64,000 nucleotides of DNA from CBDUXT01 sp965371245 (lineage in GTDB: Bacteria > Planctomycetota > Phycisphaerae > UBA1845), in the NCBI GenBank assembly GCA_965371245.1, contig CBDUXT010000013.1, forward strand, positions 1 through 64,000, written 5' to 3'. Both the position numbers and the translations under genes were made by a program. Positions within the stretch are counted from its first letter, which is position 1, and the number at the start of each line of letters is the position of its first letter. The notes under the pieces were generated by a model. It saw only the letters and a program-made list of their open reading frames with translations. It was not told the DNA's origin and searched no databases. Of the stretch, positions 55,430 through 63,415 are shown in pieces.

Positions 55430-55687
55430 CTACGCGCTCGCTGCGAGTTGCTTTTGGATGAACTCGATGGCCTCCCCGACGGTCTTGAGCTTCTCGGCGT
55501 CTTCGTCGGGGATTGTCATGTCGAACTCGTCCTCAAGCTCCATCACCAGCTCGACGGTATCCAGCGAATCCGCGTTCAGATCGTTGACGAACGAGGTTTC
55601 TCGGCTTAACTCTTTCTTGTCAACGCTCATCTGCTCGCTGACGATTTGTATGACCTTTTCCTCGATCTCTACAGCAGTAGCCACCAC
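55430..55687 (-). CDS. acpP: acyl carrier protein
   Basis: 85-aa acidic carrier protein. The phosphopantetheine Ser lies in LNADSLDTVELVMELEDEF. It carries growing acyl chains for the neighbouring Fab enzymes. A 147-bp gap separates it from fabG and could hold an extra promoter, as high ACP levels are usual; none was identified. Confidence 0.97.
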   Translation of the reverse strand: MVATAVEIEEKVIQIVSEQMSVDKKELSRETSFVNDLNADSLDTVELVMELEDEFDMTIPDEDAEKLKTVGEAIEFIQKQLAASA

Positions 55688-55834
55688 TCAGTCCTCCAGA
55701 ATCGACACTTGAACGCCACCTTGGTGTACCGGGCGGGTCATCCTAGCCGCCTCGCCGGTCCGGAGCAACCGCCCCGCAAGGCGTCTCCGCGGGCGAATGC
55801 CGCGGTCCGGGAGCCATGTCCGTCGGCCCGTGGC

Positions 55835-56575
55835 TCACATGCACAAACCCCCATCCACGAGCAAGACCTGCCCGGTGATGTAGGCCGCTCCGTCGCCGGC
55901 CAGGAACGCGACGGCCTCGGCGACCTCGTCGGCCGCCCCGAAGCGTGCGAGCGGGATTCCAGCCTTCGCCCCGTCCCGGATGTTGCCCGGTAGGGACGCA
56001 GTCATGTCCGTTTCGATAAAGCCGGGCGCCACGACGTTGCAAGTCACCTTGCGTTTTCCGAATTCCTTGGCGAGCGACTTGGTCATTCCGATCAGCCCCG
56101 CCTTGCTGGCCGCGTAGTTGACCTGCCCGGCGTTGCCCACGACGCCGGACACGCTGCCGATGTTCACGATGCGCCCATACCGCTGGCGAACCATCGTACG
56201 ACTGACCGCCCGGGTGAGCCAGAACGCGGCTCGCAGGTTGGTCGTCAGCACATCATCGAACTGATCGTCATCCATGTTCATCGACAGCCCGTCACGCGTG
56301 ATTCCCGCGTTGTTGACCAGAATATCGATTCGATCGTGCCGCTCGATGAGCCCCTCCACAAACGGCTCGATCGCTGCTCGGTCGGTCACGTCCAGCGCAA
56401 CGGGCTCGATGACGCCGGGAAGCTCGCGCTTTCTTGCCTCTTCCGCCAGTTCCTTAAGAGCGCTCTCCGTTCGGGCACACGCGACGACCGTGGCGCCGCG
56501 CTTGGCAAGCGCCAGGCAGATGGCCCGCCCAATCCCGCGGCTTGACCCCGTGACCAGGGCGATCTTGTCTTTCAT
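55835..56575 (-). CDS. fabG: 3-oxoacyl-ACP reductase
   Basis: 246-aa short-chain dehydrogenase that reduces 3-oxoacyl-ACP with NADPH. Cofactor motif GSSRGIGRA, structural LVNNAGITRD and catalytic Ser-Tyr-Lys (GSVSGVVGNAGQVNYAASKAG). The C-terminus AAYITGQVLLVDGGLCM is typical. It follows fabD by 24 bp. Confidence 0.96.
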   Translation of the reverse strand: MKDKIALVTGSSRGIGRAICLALAKRGATVVACARTESALKELAEEARKRELPGVIEPVALDVTDRAAIEPFVEGLIERHDRIDILVNNAGITRDGLSMNMDDDQFDDVLTTNLRAAFWLTRAVSRTMVRQRYGRIVNIGSVSGVVGNAGQVNYAASKAGLIGMTKSLAKEFGKRKVTCNVVAPGFIETDMTASLPGNIRDGAKAGIPLARFGAADEVAEAVAFLAGDGAAYITGQVLLVDGGLCM

Positions 56576-56599
56576 CTTCGTTCTCTCCCGAACTGGTTC

Positions 56600-57544
56600 T
56601 TAGTCCGCACCCGCGACGGCCATCGCCGAAGCGATCGATTCTGCCGTGCTGAGATTCACGGCGGTCACGTTTCGGTTGATCTTTCGCATCAGACCGCTGA
56701 GCACGCGCCCCGGCCCGATCTCGACGAAGCGGTCCACGCCCGCCTCGATCATCCGTTCGACGCATCGCTGCCAGAGAACCGGCTGCGTGACCTGTCGGCA
56801 AAGCGCGTCGCGGATCGCCGGAGGGTCGCCGTGCGTGTCGGCATCGACATTGGCCATGACGCTGATGGCTGGACGCTCGAACTGAGTCGCCGCCAGCACC
56901 AGCGTCAAACCGTCGGCCGCCGGTTGCATGAGCGGCGAGTGAAACGCCCCGGCCACATTCAACGCCACACCACGAACGCCCTCGTCCTCGGTCAATGCCA
57001 GAGCCCGATCGCAGGCGGCTTTCCCGCCCGAGATCACGATCTGACCCGGGCAGTTGAAGTTGGCGGGCGCCAGTACGTCGTCCCCCCGCGCTTTCTCGCA
57101 GAGCCGCCGGGCCGTTGCCTCGTCGGCGCCGATCAACGACACCATCCCGCTCGGGACGGCCGTTGCAGCCTCCTGCATCAAGACCCCGCGCCGGCGCACC
57201 AGCTCGAGCGCCTCGTCGAAGCTCATGGCGCCGCCGACATGCAAGGCCGTGTACTCTCCCAGGCTCAGCCCGGCGGCCCACTGAAACTGATCGCGGCTCC
57301 CCCCGGCCTCCACGAACGCCTCCCAGAGCGCCACGCTCGCCGCGAAGATGGCCGGCTGCTGGATGTCCGTCTGTTCCAACCGTTCCGCCGGTCCGTCGAA
57401 GCACAAACCGGCCAGATCGAAACCGAGAACCTCGTTCGCGCGATCAAACACGCGACGCGCCCCAGGTGACGTTTCATAAACGTCCCTGCCCATGCCGACG
57501 CGCTGGGCGCCTTGACCGGGAAAAACGAGTGCCGACATTCCCAT
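56600..57544 (-). CDS. fabD: malonyl-CoA:ACP transacylase
   Basis: 314-aa enzyme that loads malonate onto ACP. The start region VFPGQGAQRVGMG is typical. The nucleophile Ser is in AGLSLGEYTAL, where the usual GHSLG reads GLSLG; the catalytic His is in GAFHSPLMQPA. The residues NCPGQIVISG also fit the family. Placed between fabH and fabG. An ATG two codons in (57538) is an alternative start. Confidence 0.95.
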   Translation of the reverse strand: MGMSALVFPGQGAQRVGMGRDVYETSPGARRVFDRANEVLGFDLAGLCFDGPAERLEQTDIQQPAIFAASVALWEAFVEAGGSRDQFQWAAGLSLGEYTALHVGGAMSFDEALELVRRRGVLMQEAATAVPSGMVSLIGADEATARRLCEKARGDDVLAPANFNCPGQIVISGGKAACDRALALTEDEGVRGVALNVAGAFHSPLMQPAADGLTLVLAATQFERPAISVMANVDADTHGDPPAIRDALCRQVTQPVLWQRCVERMIEAGVDRFVEIGPGRVLSGLMRKINRNVTAVNLSTAESIASAMAVAGAD

Positions 57545-57607
57545 GTAGGGTTCCTACGCTAGTTTCCGGCGGCGAAGCCTCGGCCTGCCGTCTCGTTGGA
57601 GAGCGTA

Positions 57608-58600
57608 TCAGAGCCGAAGGAGCATGGTGCCCCAGGTGAGGCCCGCGCCGATCGCGATCATCAGCACCACGTCACCCGGACCTACCCGCCCGTCGCGTTG
57701 GGCTTCGGCGAGACTCACGATGACCGACGCCGCCGAGGTGTTGCCGTAGCGGTCTATGTTGACGGCCACTTTCTCGCGGGGAAGCCCGAGACGTTCGCGG
57801 GCGGATTCGATGATTCGAAGGTTCGATTGGTGAGGAATGAAGAGCGTCAGATCGTCCGGAGTCATCCCGGCCGAATCCAGCGCCTTCTCCACGAGCTCTT
57901 GAAGCTTGACGACCGCAAACTTGTACACCTCGCGGCCGCGCATGTGCATGTATTGCAGGCGCTCAGCCAGAACAGACTCCGACATCGGAAGCCGCGAGCC
58001 GCCTCCCGGAATCCAGATGTGATCCGTCTTGGTTCCGTCGCACCCCAGCTCATAGTAAAGGACGCCCTGTTCGGGGTTGTCGGCCCTGCCGAGGACGGCG
58101 GCACCAGCCGCGTCGCCGAAGAGGACAACGGTACTACGGTCGTGCGGGTCCGTTACGCGCGAAAGCGTCTCGGCCCCGATGACCAGCACGTGCTCATACA
58201 TCCCGGAACCCAACATGCCGGCGGCGATGTTCGCCCCGTATAGAAACCCGGCGCACGCCGCGGAGATGTCGATCGCAGGGGTCCCCATTCCGCCAAGCTC
58301 GGCCTGGACGAACGCCGCGGTCGCGGGAAAGGGACAGTCGCCCGTGGCGGTGGCACAGATGATGATGTCGATGTCATCGATCGTCAGGCCGGCGTGCTCC
58401 AACGCCTGCCGAGAGGCGTTGGCCGCCATCGTCGAGGTACACTCCCCCTCGGCGGCGCGGCGTCTCTCGCGGATGCCGGTGCGCGTAACGATCCATTCGT
58501 CGCTTGTGTCAAGATAGTCGGCGAAATGTTGGTTCGTGACGACTTGCGAGGGTAGGTACGCCCCCGTGCCGCAAATTCGAATCGGCAACTGTACCGTCAT
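57608..58600 (-). CDS. fabH: 3-oxoacyl-ACP synthase III
   Basis: 330-aa enzyme that starts fatty-acid synthesis by condensing an acyl-CoA with malonyl-ACP. The triad is Cys in DISAACAGFLYG, His in FIPHQSNLRI and Asn in RYGNTSAASV. The start MTVQLPIRICGTGAYLP fits. plsX, which usually precedes fabH after rpmF, is missing: only 236 bp separate it from rpmF. Confidence 0.96.
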   Translation of the reverse strand: MTVQLPIRICGTGAYLPSQVVTNQHFADYLDTSDEWIVTRTGIRERRRAAEGECTSTMAANASRQALEHAGLTIDDIDIIICATATGDCPFPATAAFVQAELGGMGTPAIDISAACAGFLYGANIAAGMLGSGMYEHVLVIGAETLSRVTDPHDRSTVVLFGDAAGAAVLGRADNPEQGVLYYELGCDGTKTDHIWIPGGGSRLPMSESVLAERLQYMHMRGREVYKFAVVKLQELVEKALDSAGMTPDDLTLFIPHQSNLRIIESARERLGLPREKVAVNIDRYGNTSAASVIVSLAEAQRDGRVGPGDVVLMIAIGAGLTWGTMLLRL

Positions 58601-58836
58601 CTACACTCCGTCCGTGCGGCGGCCGTGAAGGCCTCTCCAGGATTGTCTCGTTTGGTTGGTGACGCACGATGCTGCGTGGTAGCCGACCGGGCCGGTTCGT
58701 TGGTCGTCACACCCAGCCTCGGATGCACCGTCACCGCCGGTCGGGTCCACCGGTCAGTCGCAGACGATCCATCACCCGAAAAAGACGGGAAGAAGAGCCG
58801 CTACGTCTCCGGGAGCACGAACTGGCAACCTCTGGT

Positions 58837-59022
58837 TCAGCCCGCGGACTCACCGACCGGCAGCGTCACCTTGGCGCTGACATATCCGCAGACGCTGCAG
58901 GCCGCGTGCGGAAGTTTCGGTTTTCCGCATTTCGGGCATAGGCTGAGCGTCACCGGCGTCCCTGCGTGATGGGCTCGGCGGGTTCGCGTACGACACTTGG
59001 ACATCTTCTTGACCGGAAGCAT
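58837..59022 (-). CDS. rpmF: 50S ribosomal protein L32
   Basis: 61-aa zinc-ribbon ribosomal protein. MLPVKKMSKCRTRTRRAHHA is the L32 start, followed by CPKCGKPKLPHAACSVCGY with four zinc Cys. GGTGAG upstream supports the ATG at 59022. The C-terminus is slightly longer than usual. It heads the fatty-acid cluster, as in many bacteria. Confidence 0.93.
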   Translation of the reverse strand: MLPVKKMSKCRTRTRRAHHAGTPVTLSLCPKCGKPKLPHAACSVCGYVSAKVTLPVGESAG

Positions 59023-59464
59023 TCGCTCACCATCGCCAAACAGGGAAACACGATATCATCCGAGGGACCGAGCCGGCTTGGCGTTTCGGTCCACCGGAAC
59101 ACGAGAAAAGCAGACGATACGTCGCTGCCACCCCACCGTCAAGGGCCGCCCTGAAGGCATGTACATTGGGGTGCAGGACAGAATCGGCGACCTTCAAGAA
59201 CGTAGGGCAGGTCGTTGTTCCGCGTAAGCGGAACGTTGACCTGTCATGGGGCGAGGCAGGTGAACCTCCCGGCATGGCCGGGAGAACCACCTGCCCTACG
59301 TTGATGCCGCCCAAAGTCATGCACCCCTCGACCGCAGGGTCGAGTGCACCGTTTCGGCGTCCGTCCGGCAGTCCGTTGAACAAGTGTGGCACCGGCTTCC
59401 AGCCCAGGGTTGCACCCGCTGGAAGCTGGTGCCACACCGAGTTCGGGTGTTCTTCGACAGCCTT
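59023..59464. other. repeat-filled gap between rpmF and nth
   Basis: About 440 bp with no gene. Most of it (59199-59437) is made of the inverted repeats described separately. The left 170 bp must hold the promoter of the rpmF-fab cluster, but no convincing boxes were seen. Confidence 0.45.
59199..59437. repeat. two nested inverted-repeat elements
   Basis: Element 1: AACGTAGGGCAGGT at 59199-59212 and ACCTGCCCTACGTT at 59289-59302, with two inner hairpins (GTTCCGC/GCGGAAC near 59217-59234; CTCCCGGC/GCCGGGAG near 59267-59284). Element 2: GTGTGGCACCGGCTTCCAGC at 59384-59403 against GCTGGAAGCTGGTGCCACAC at 59418-59437, related to 53536-53569. Both are non-coding and downstream of nth. Confidence 0.7.
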
Positions 59465-60208
59465 CTACGCCCGTGCCGGTGGCTTGCGTGGCCGAGAGGG
59501 CCGTGCGCCGCGCGGGGGTTTCGCGCCGCTCGGTCCGTCGAACGTTCCGGCGGATGGACAGTGCTTGACCAGGGTGCACGCGTGGCAATCCGGCTTGCGA
59601 GCGCGGCAGACCCGCCGGCCGTGCCAGATGAGGGCGTGGCCGGCAAATGTCCAAGACTTTCGCGGAAGGATCTCCATCAGGTCGCATTCGATCTTGACGG
59701 CGTCCTTGCTGTCCTTGCTCGACCAGGTCAGCTTCAGGCGTGTGGCCAGCCGCCCGATGTGTGTGTCAACCACGACCCCGTCGTTCTTCCCGAACGCGGT
59801 ACCCAAAACGACGTTCGCTGTCTTGCGGGCCACCCCGGGCAGGGTGACAAGGTCGTCCATGTTGCTCGGAACCTCGCCGCCAAAGTCTTCAACGATTTTG
59901 GCGCAAGCGCCCTGCACGCTCTTGGCTTTCTGCCGGAAGAACCCGGTCGCGTGGATGATCTCTTCGATGGTGTTTCGGGGCGCGTCGGCGAGCGCCGTGG
60001 CCGTGGGAAATCGCGAGAACAGGACCGGTGTCACCTTGTTGACGGTCTCATCGGTCGATTGGGCCGACAGAATCGTCGAAACAAGCAACTGAAGCGGATC
60101 GTCGTGGCGTAGCGCACAATCGGCGTCCGGATAGAGTTTGCGCAGGCCGGTGAGTATCTTTCGCGCTCGTCGCTTCGTCTCGTCGCGAGATTCCTTTGTC
60201 TTGGACAT
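59465..60208 (-). CDS. nth: endonuclease III
   Basis: 247-aa DNA glycosylase/AP lyase for oxidised pyrimidines. The helix-hairpin-helix with catalytic Lys is LPGVARKTANVVLG; the catalytic Asp is in VVDTHIGRLATRL. The iron-sulphur loop CRARKPDCHACTLVKHC gives Cys-x6-Cys-x2-Cys-x5-Cys. The C-terminal 30 residues are a basic, Pro-rich tail beyond the usual length. It lies 34 bp after the MoaD-MoaE gene. Confidence 0.95.
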   Translation of the reverse strand: MSKTKESRDETKRRARKILTGLRKLYPDADCALRHDDPLQLLVSTILSAQSTDETVNKVTPVLFSRFPTATALADAPRNTIEEIIHATGFFRQKAKSVQGACAKIVEDFGGEVPSNMDDLVTLPGVARKTANVVLGTAFGKNDGVVVDTHIGRLATRLKLTWSSKDSKDAVKIECDLMEILPRKSWTFAGHALIWHGRRVCRARKPDCHACTLVKHCPSAGTFDGPSGAKPPRGARPSRPRKPPARA

Positions 60209-60242
60209 CGTACGCTACCGCTCTGGGTCGCCGGTCTACGCC

Positions 60243-60950
60243 TCATCCCGACGGCTCGGCCTGCTCGCTTTTCCGCGGATCGACCCACCGAACGTGCCCG
60301 TTCTCGAAGACGTCTTTCTTCCAGATGGGGACGTCCTTTTTGAGCGTGTCGATCAGCCAGCGGCACGCCTCGAACGCCTCCGCACGGTGGCCGCACGCGA
60401 CCGCGATCATAACGGACGCCTCGCCGGGCGGCACCTGACCGAGCCGGTGGACAATCGCCAGACGCCCCACCGCCCAGCGCCGCACGGCTTGATCGGCCAA
60501 CGCGTGAAGCTGACGCCGGGCCATCGATTCGTAGCCTTCGTATTCGAGGCGAACCAGCTCGCCGTGCTTTGCATCCGACTCGTGGCGGGTCGCGCCCTCA
60601 AAGATCACCACCCCCCCGAGGGTCGGATCTCCGAAGACGAAAGACCGAACGCCGGCCGCATCAATGGGGACGGTCACGAGATCGACCAGAACGGTGTCGC
60701 CATCGCAGCCGCCGGAAACCGGCGGGATCAACGCGACCTCATCCCCCGCCTTCAGCACCCGATCGTCGTCAGCGAACTCTTCGTTGACCGCGAGGCGAAT
60801 CGAGGTCATGGCCGGCAGCAGCGCGGGAAACCGCTCGACCAATACCCCGCGGAGCCCCCCCACCGTCATCGCTTCAGGCAAGTCGAGCGACACACTCTCG
60901 ACGCCGGAAAGGCTCTTGGCCGGCCCCAGAAACAGCACGTTGATTTGCAT
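60243..60950 (-). CDS. MoaD-MoaE fusion (MoaX-type molybdopterin synthase)
   Basis: 235 aa. Residues 1-81 are MoaD, a ubiquitin-like sulphur carrier ending in ALIPPVSGG; residues about 88-225 are MoaE, with VHRLGQVPPGEASVMIAV and the catalytic PIWKKD motif. Together they make molybdopterin from its precursor. The MoaD Gly-Gly (80-81) is internal, so cleavage after it would be needed for thiocarboxylation, as reported for mycobacterial MoaX. The ATG overlaps the preceding stop (ATGA). No moaA or moaC is in the window. Confidence 0.92.
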   Translation of the reverse strand: MQINVLFLGPAKSLSGVESVSLDLPEAMTVGGLRGVLVERFPALLPAMTSIRLAVNEEFADDDRVLKAGDEVALIPPVSGGCDGDTVLVDLVTVPIDAAGVRSFVFGDPTLGGVVIFEGATRHESDAKHGELVRLEYEGYESMARRQLHALADQAVRRWAVGRLAIVHRLGQVPPGEASVMIAVACGHRAEAFEACRWLIDTLKKDVPIWKKDVFENGHVRWVDPRKSEQAEPSG

Positions 60951-61525
60951 CACGACGGTTTCTCGGCGGTCGTCTTGACGGCGAGGTTCATCCCGTTGCC
61001 TACCGGAACATCGATCGCGTGGAAGTCCGGCGTCGTATCCATCCAGGCGACGAACGTCGCGAGTTCTTTGGCGTGCGTCCTGGTGTTGTCCGTCAACACG
61101 ACCGCGCGTTCGCTCAGCTTGCCGGTGAGAAGCTCGACGTACCGGATGCAGTTCTCCTTATCCGCATCGCTGAGCGCGAAGTCGAACGGGCCATCGAGCG
61201 ACGCGAGAACTTCGAGCGCGTCGCCCGTTATCAGATCGACAACGGACCCGACACCGGCCGCCTCAAGCGTCGCTCGGGTGGCCTGGGTCTTCCGGGCGTC
61301 CCGGTCGATGGAGATGAGACGCCCACCGGTCTGTGTCAACGCCGACGCGATCCAAAGCGTGCTGTAGCCGTAGCTGGTACCGATCTCTACGGCGCGGGTT
61401 GCGCCCGTCGCGAGAATCATGGCATGGACAAACTCCCCCGCCTCGCGCGGCAGGGCATTGGCATCGTCCACGGTCTGGACGAAGGTCGCCAGGGACTCGA
61501 GCGCATGGCGCGTCTTCTGGTTCAT
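60950..61525 (-). CDS. class I SAM O-methyltransferase
   Basis: 191-aa methyltransferase of the caffeoyl-CoA/catechol O-methyltransferase type. The SAM site is VEIGTSYGYSTLWIA; RLISIDRD and FDFALSDADKENC supply the acidic metal and SAM residues, followed by VLTDNTRTHAKE. The substrate cannot be told. The start at 61525 begins the domain; the frame upstream to 61693 overlaps the DinB-like gene. Coupled to the MoaD-MoaE gene by a 4-bp overlap. Confidence 0.85.
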   Translation of the reverse strand: MNQKTRHALESLATFVQTVDDANALPREAGEFVHAMILATGATRAVEIGTSYGYSTLWIASALTQTGGRLISIDRDARKTQATRATLEAAGVGSVVDLITGDALEVLASLDGPFDFALSDADKENCIRYVELLTGKLSERAVVLTDNTRTHAKELATFVAWMDTTPDFHAIDVPVGNGMNLAVKTTAEKPS

Positions 61526-61565
61526 AGGACGGTCCCAAAAGCGCAAGCGAACGCGACCTCGCCGA

Positions 61566-62066
61566 CTAACGCAGAAACGGCTTGCCCAACAGGCGGCGGA
61601 TCGTGGCAAGCTGTCCGGCATGAAACGCTTCGTGCCGGTTGCAATGAGCCACGGCACCTCGCTTGTCGCTATAGTGCGGGTGGGGTCCGCCATCGGCGGC
61701 GAACGCCGGCTCGTCCAACATCGCGTCGCTCATGGATTGGATCGCCGACAGCGTCTTGCGATGCACCTCGTCCATCGTGGCCCGTACGATGTCCGCCGCT
61801 GGATAAGCATGTTCCTCCGCCGACGCGACCGGCTTGCCGAGCGCGAAATGGGCCTTGAACGAGTCGTCGAGCGTGGTGGCGCTGAGGCAGCGGACGTGGA
61901 TCAGCGTGTTCTGGGCGCTCGCCAAATGGCCACAGAGCCACAGTGCATGGGCGAGTCCCGGTCCCGGCTGATAGGTCCAGTCCTCGCCCTTGATGTCGGC
62001 GACAAGCATCAGTGTCCACTGGCGTGATGCGTCCAGTTGCCCGGCAAGAAGTTCGGTCTGCGTCAT
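61566..62066 (-). CDS. DinB-like four-helix protein
   Basis: 166-aa DinB/YfiT superfamily protein. The three metal-type His are spread as in the family: ALWLCGHLASAQN near residue 45, and HCNRHEAFHAGQL near residue 145. Such proteins are often metal-dependent thiol transferases; the substrate is unknown. The ATG at 62066 starts the first helix (TQTELLAGQLDASRQW). Confidence 0.82.
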   Translation of the reverse strand: MTQTELLAGQLDASRQWTLMLVADIKGEDWTYQPGPGLAHALWLCGHLASAQNTLIHVRCLSATTLDDSFKAHFALGKPVASAEEHAYPAADIVRATMDEVHRKTLSAIQSMSDAMLDEPAFAADGGPHPHYSDKRGAVAHCNRHEAFHAGQLATIRRLLGKPFLR

Positions 62067-62116
62067 GGCTGTCGTCGTCTTGTCTTGTACTCCCAACGCC
62101 ACGGTTCCACGGATGC

Positions 62117-63196
62117 CTACTCGACGGAAAGCGTTGGAGCCGGAGCCTGCTGCTCGCTACGAATGCTGACCTGCCCCGCCGTGTTGGCCACGACGCCCTG
62201 AACGGCTTCGCTAATATAGTCCTTCGTGTCCGTGAAGAGCTTTTCCGGTGCTCCGGCGTCGCCGTGAATGCGGATCTCGGCGTGGAGCGGAATCTCGCCG
62301 AGGAACGGGACACCGAGGTCCTCGGCCGCCGCCCGCGCGCCCCCGTGGTCGAACAGCTCGTCGCGGTGGCCGCATTTTGGACAAAGATAGTAGCTCATGT
62401 TCTCGATGATTCCGAGGCAGGGAACGTTGAGCTGCTCATACATCCGCACCGCGCGCCGTGCGTCGATCAGGGCGACGTCCTGCGGCGTGCAAATCACCAC
62501 CGCCCCGGTCATCGGGATCGACTGCGCCAGGCTCAAAGGAACGTCCCCGGTGCCGGGCGGGAGATCGACGATCAGGTAGTCCAGCTCGCCCCACCGGACC
62601 TGATCGAGAAACTGCTTGACCACGCCATGCGTCATCGGGCCGCGCCAAATCAGCGGCTTGTCACGATCGACCATGAACCCGATGCTCATGATCTTCACGC
62701 CACCGGAAACGGGTGGGATGATCAGCTCCCCCTCGACGGTCGGTTTCGTGCCTTCGAGCCCGGTCATCGTGGGAATGCTTGGCCCATACACATCCAGGTC
62801 CATGAGCCCCACCGCAGCCCCGGTTCGGTGCAGACCATAGGCCAACATGACAGCGGCCGTGCTCTTGCCAACTCCTCCCTTGCCGGCCCCCACGGCAATC
62901 ACGTTCTTGACGCCCGGCAGTTGGGTGGATGCGGCCCTACTTGAGCGAACCTTGGCGCTCCATTTCACCTCGACGGACTCGACCGCGTCCAGTTTCTTCA
63001 CCGCCTCCTCGACGTCGCGCCGAATCTGGTCTTTCAGCGGGCAGGCCGGCGTGGTGAGCTCGACCGATACGCAGACACGGTCCCCATCGATCTCGATGTC
63101 CTTGATCATGTTGAGCGTTACCAAATCCTTATGCAGCTCCGGGTCATCGACTGTGCGAAGCTGATCGCGGACCTGCTCTGTTGTGACGATGGACAT
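62117..63196 (-). CDS. mrp: Mrp/NBP35-type iron-sulphur carrier ATPase
   Basis: 359-aa P-loop protein for iron-sulphur cluster delivery. The N-terminal 90 residues are a MIP18/DUF59 domain (TVDDPELHKDLVTLNMI). The deviant Walker A is GAGKGGVGKST, followed by DLDVYGPSIPTM. The cluster-binding CPKC lies in NMSYYLCPKCGH. AGGAG upstream of 63196 and the family N-terminus decide the start. The C-terminus has a short extra tail. Confidence 0.95.
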   Translation of the reverse strand: MSIVTTEQVRDQLRTVDDPELHKDLVTLNMIKDIEIDGDRVCVSVELTTPACPLKDQIRRDVEEAVKKLDAVESVEVKWSAKVRSSRAASTQLPGVKNVIAVGAGKGGVGKSTAAVMLAYGLHRTGAAVGLMDLDVYGPSIPTMTGLEGTKPTVEGELIIPPVSGGVKIMSIGFMVDRDKPLIWRGPMTHGVVKQFLDQVRWGELDYLIVDLPPGTGDVPLSLAQSIPMTGAVVICTPQDVALIDARRAVRMYEQLNVPCLGIIENMSYYLCPKCGHRDELFDHGGARAAAEDLGVPFLGEIPLHAEIRIHGDAGAPEKLFTDTKDYISEAVQGVVANTAGQVSIRSEQQAPAPTLSVE

Positions 63197-63415
63197 TCCA
63201 CAAATCTCCTGCCGAGTACACGGCGTAACTAGTCGTTGCGACAAGGCGCGTGAATATAGCACCGCGTTAGTGACACATCTACCCCTGCCCGGTGAGACCC
63301 GGTATGATTCCCGATGGGTCGCGCTGCGCGGTTCGGATCGCTTGGCGCGACCGCCCGCGGCGAGCGGTGGTTCGCGGGCGCAGGGTTATGCCTCAGGTTG
63401 ATTCGGGGCGCCGCC

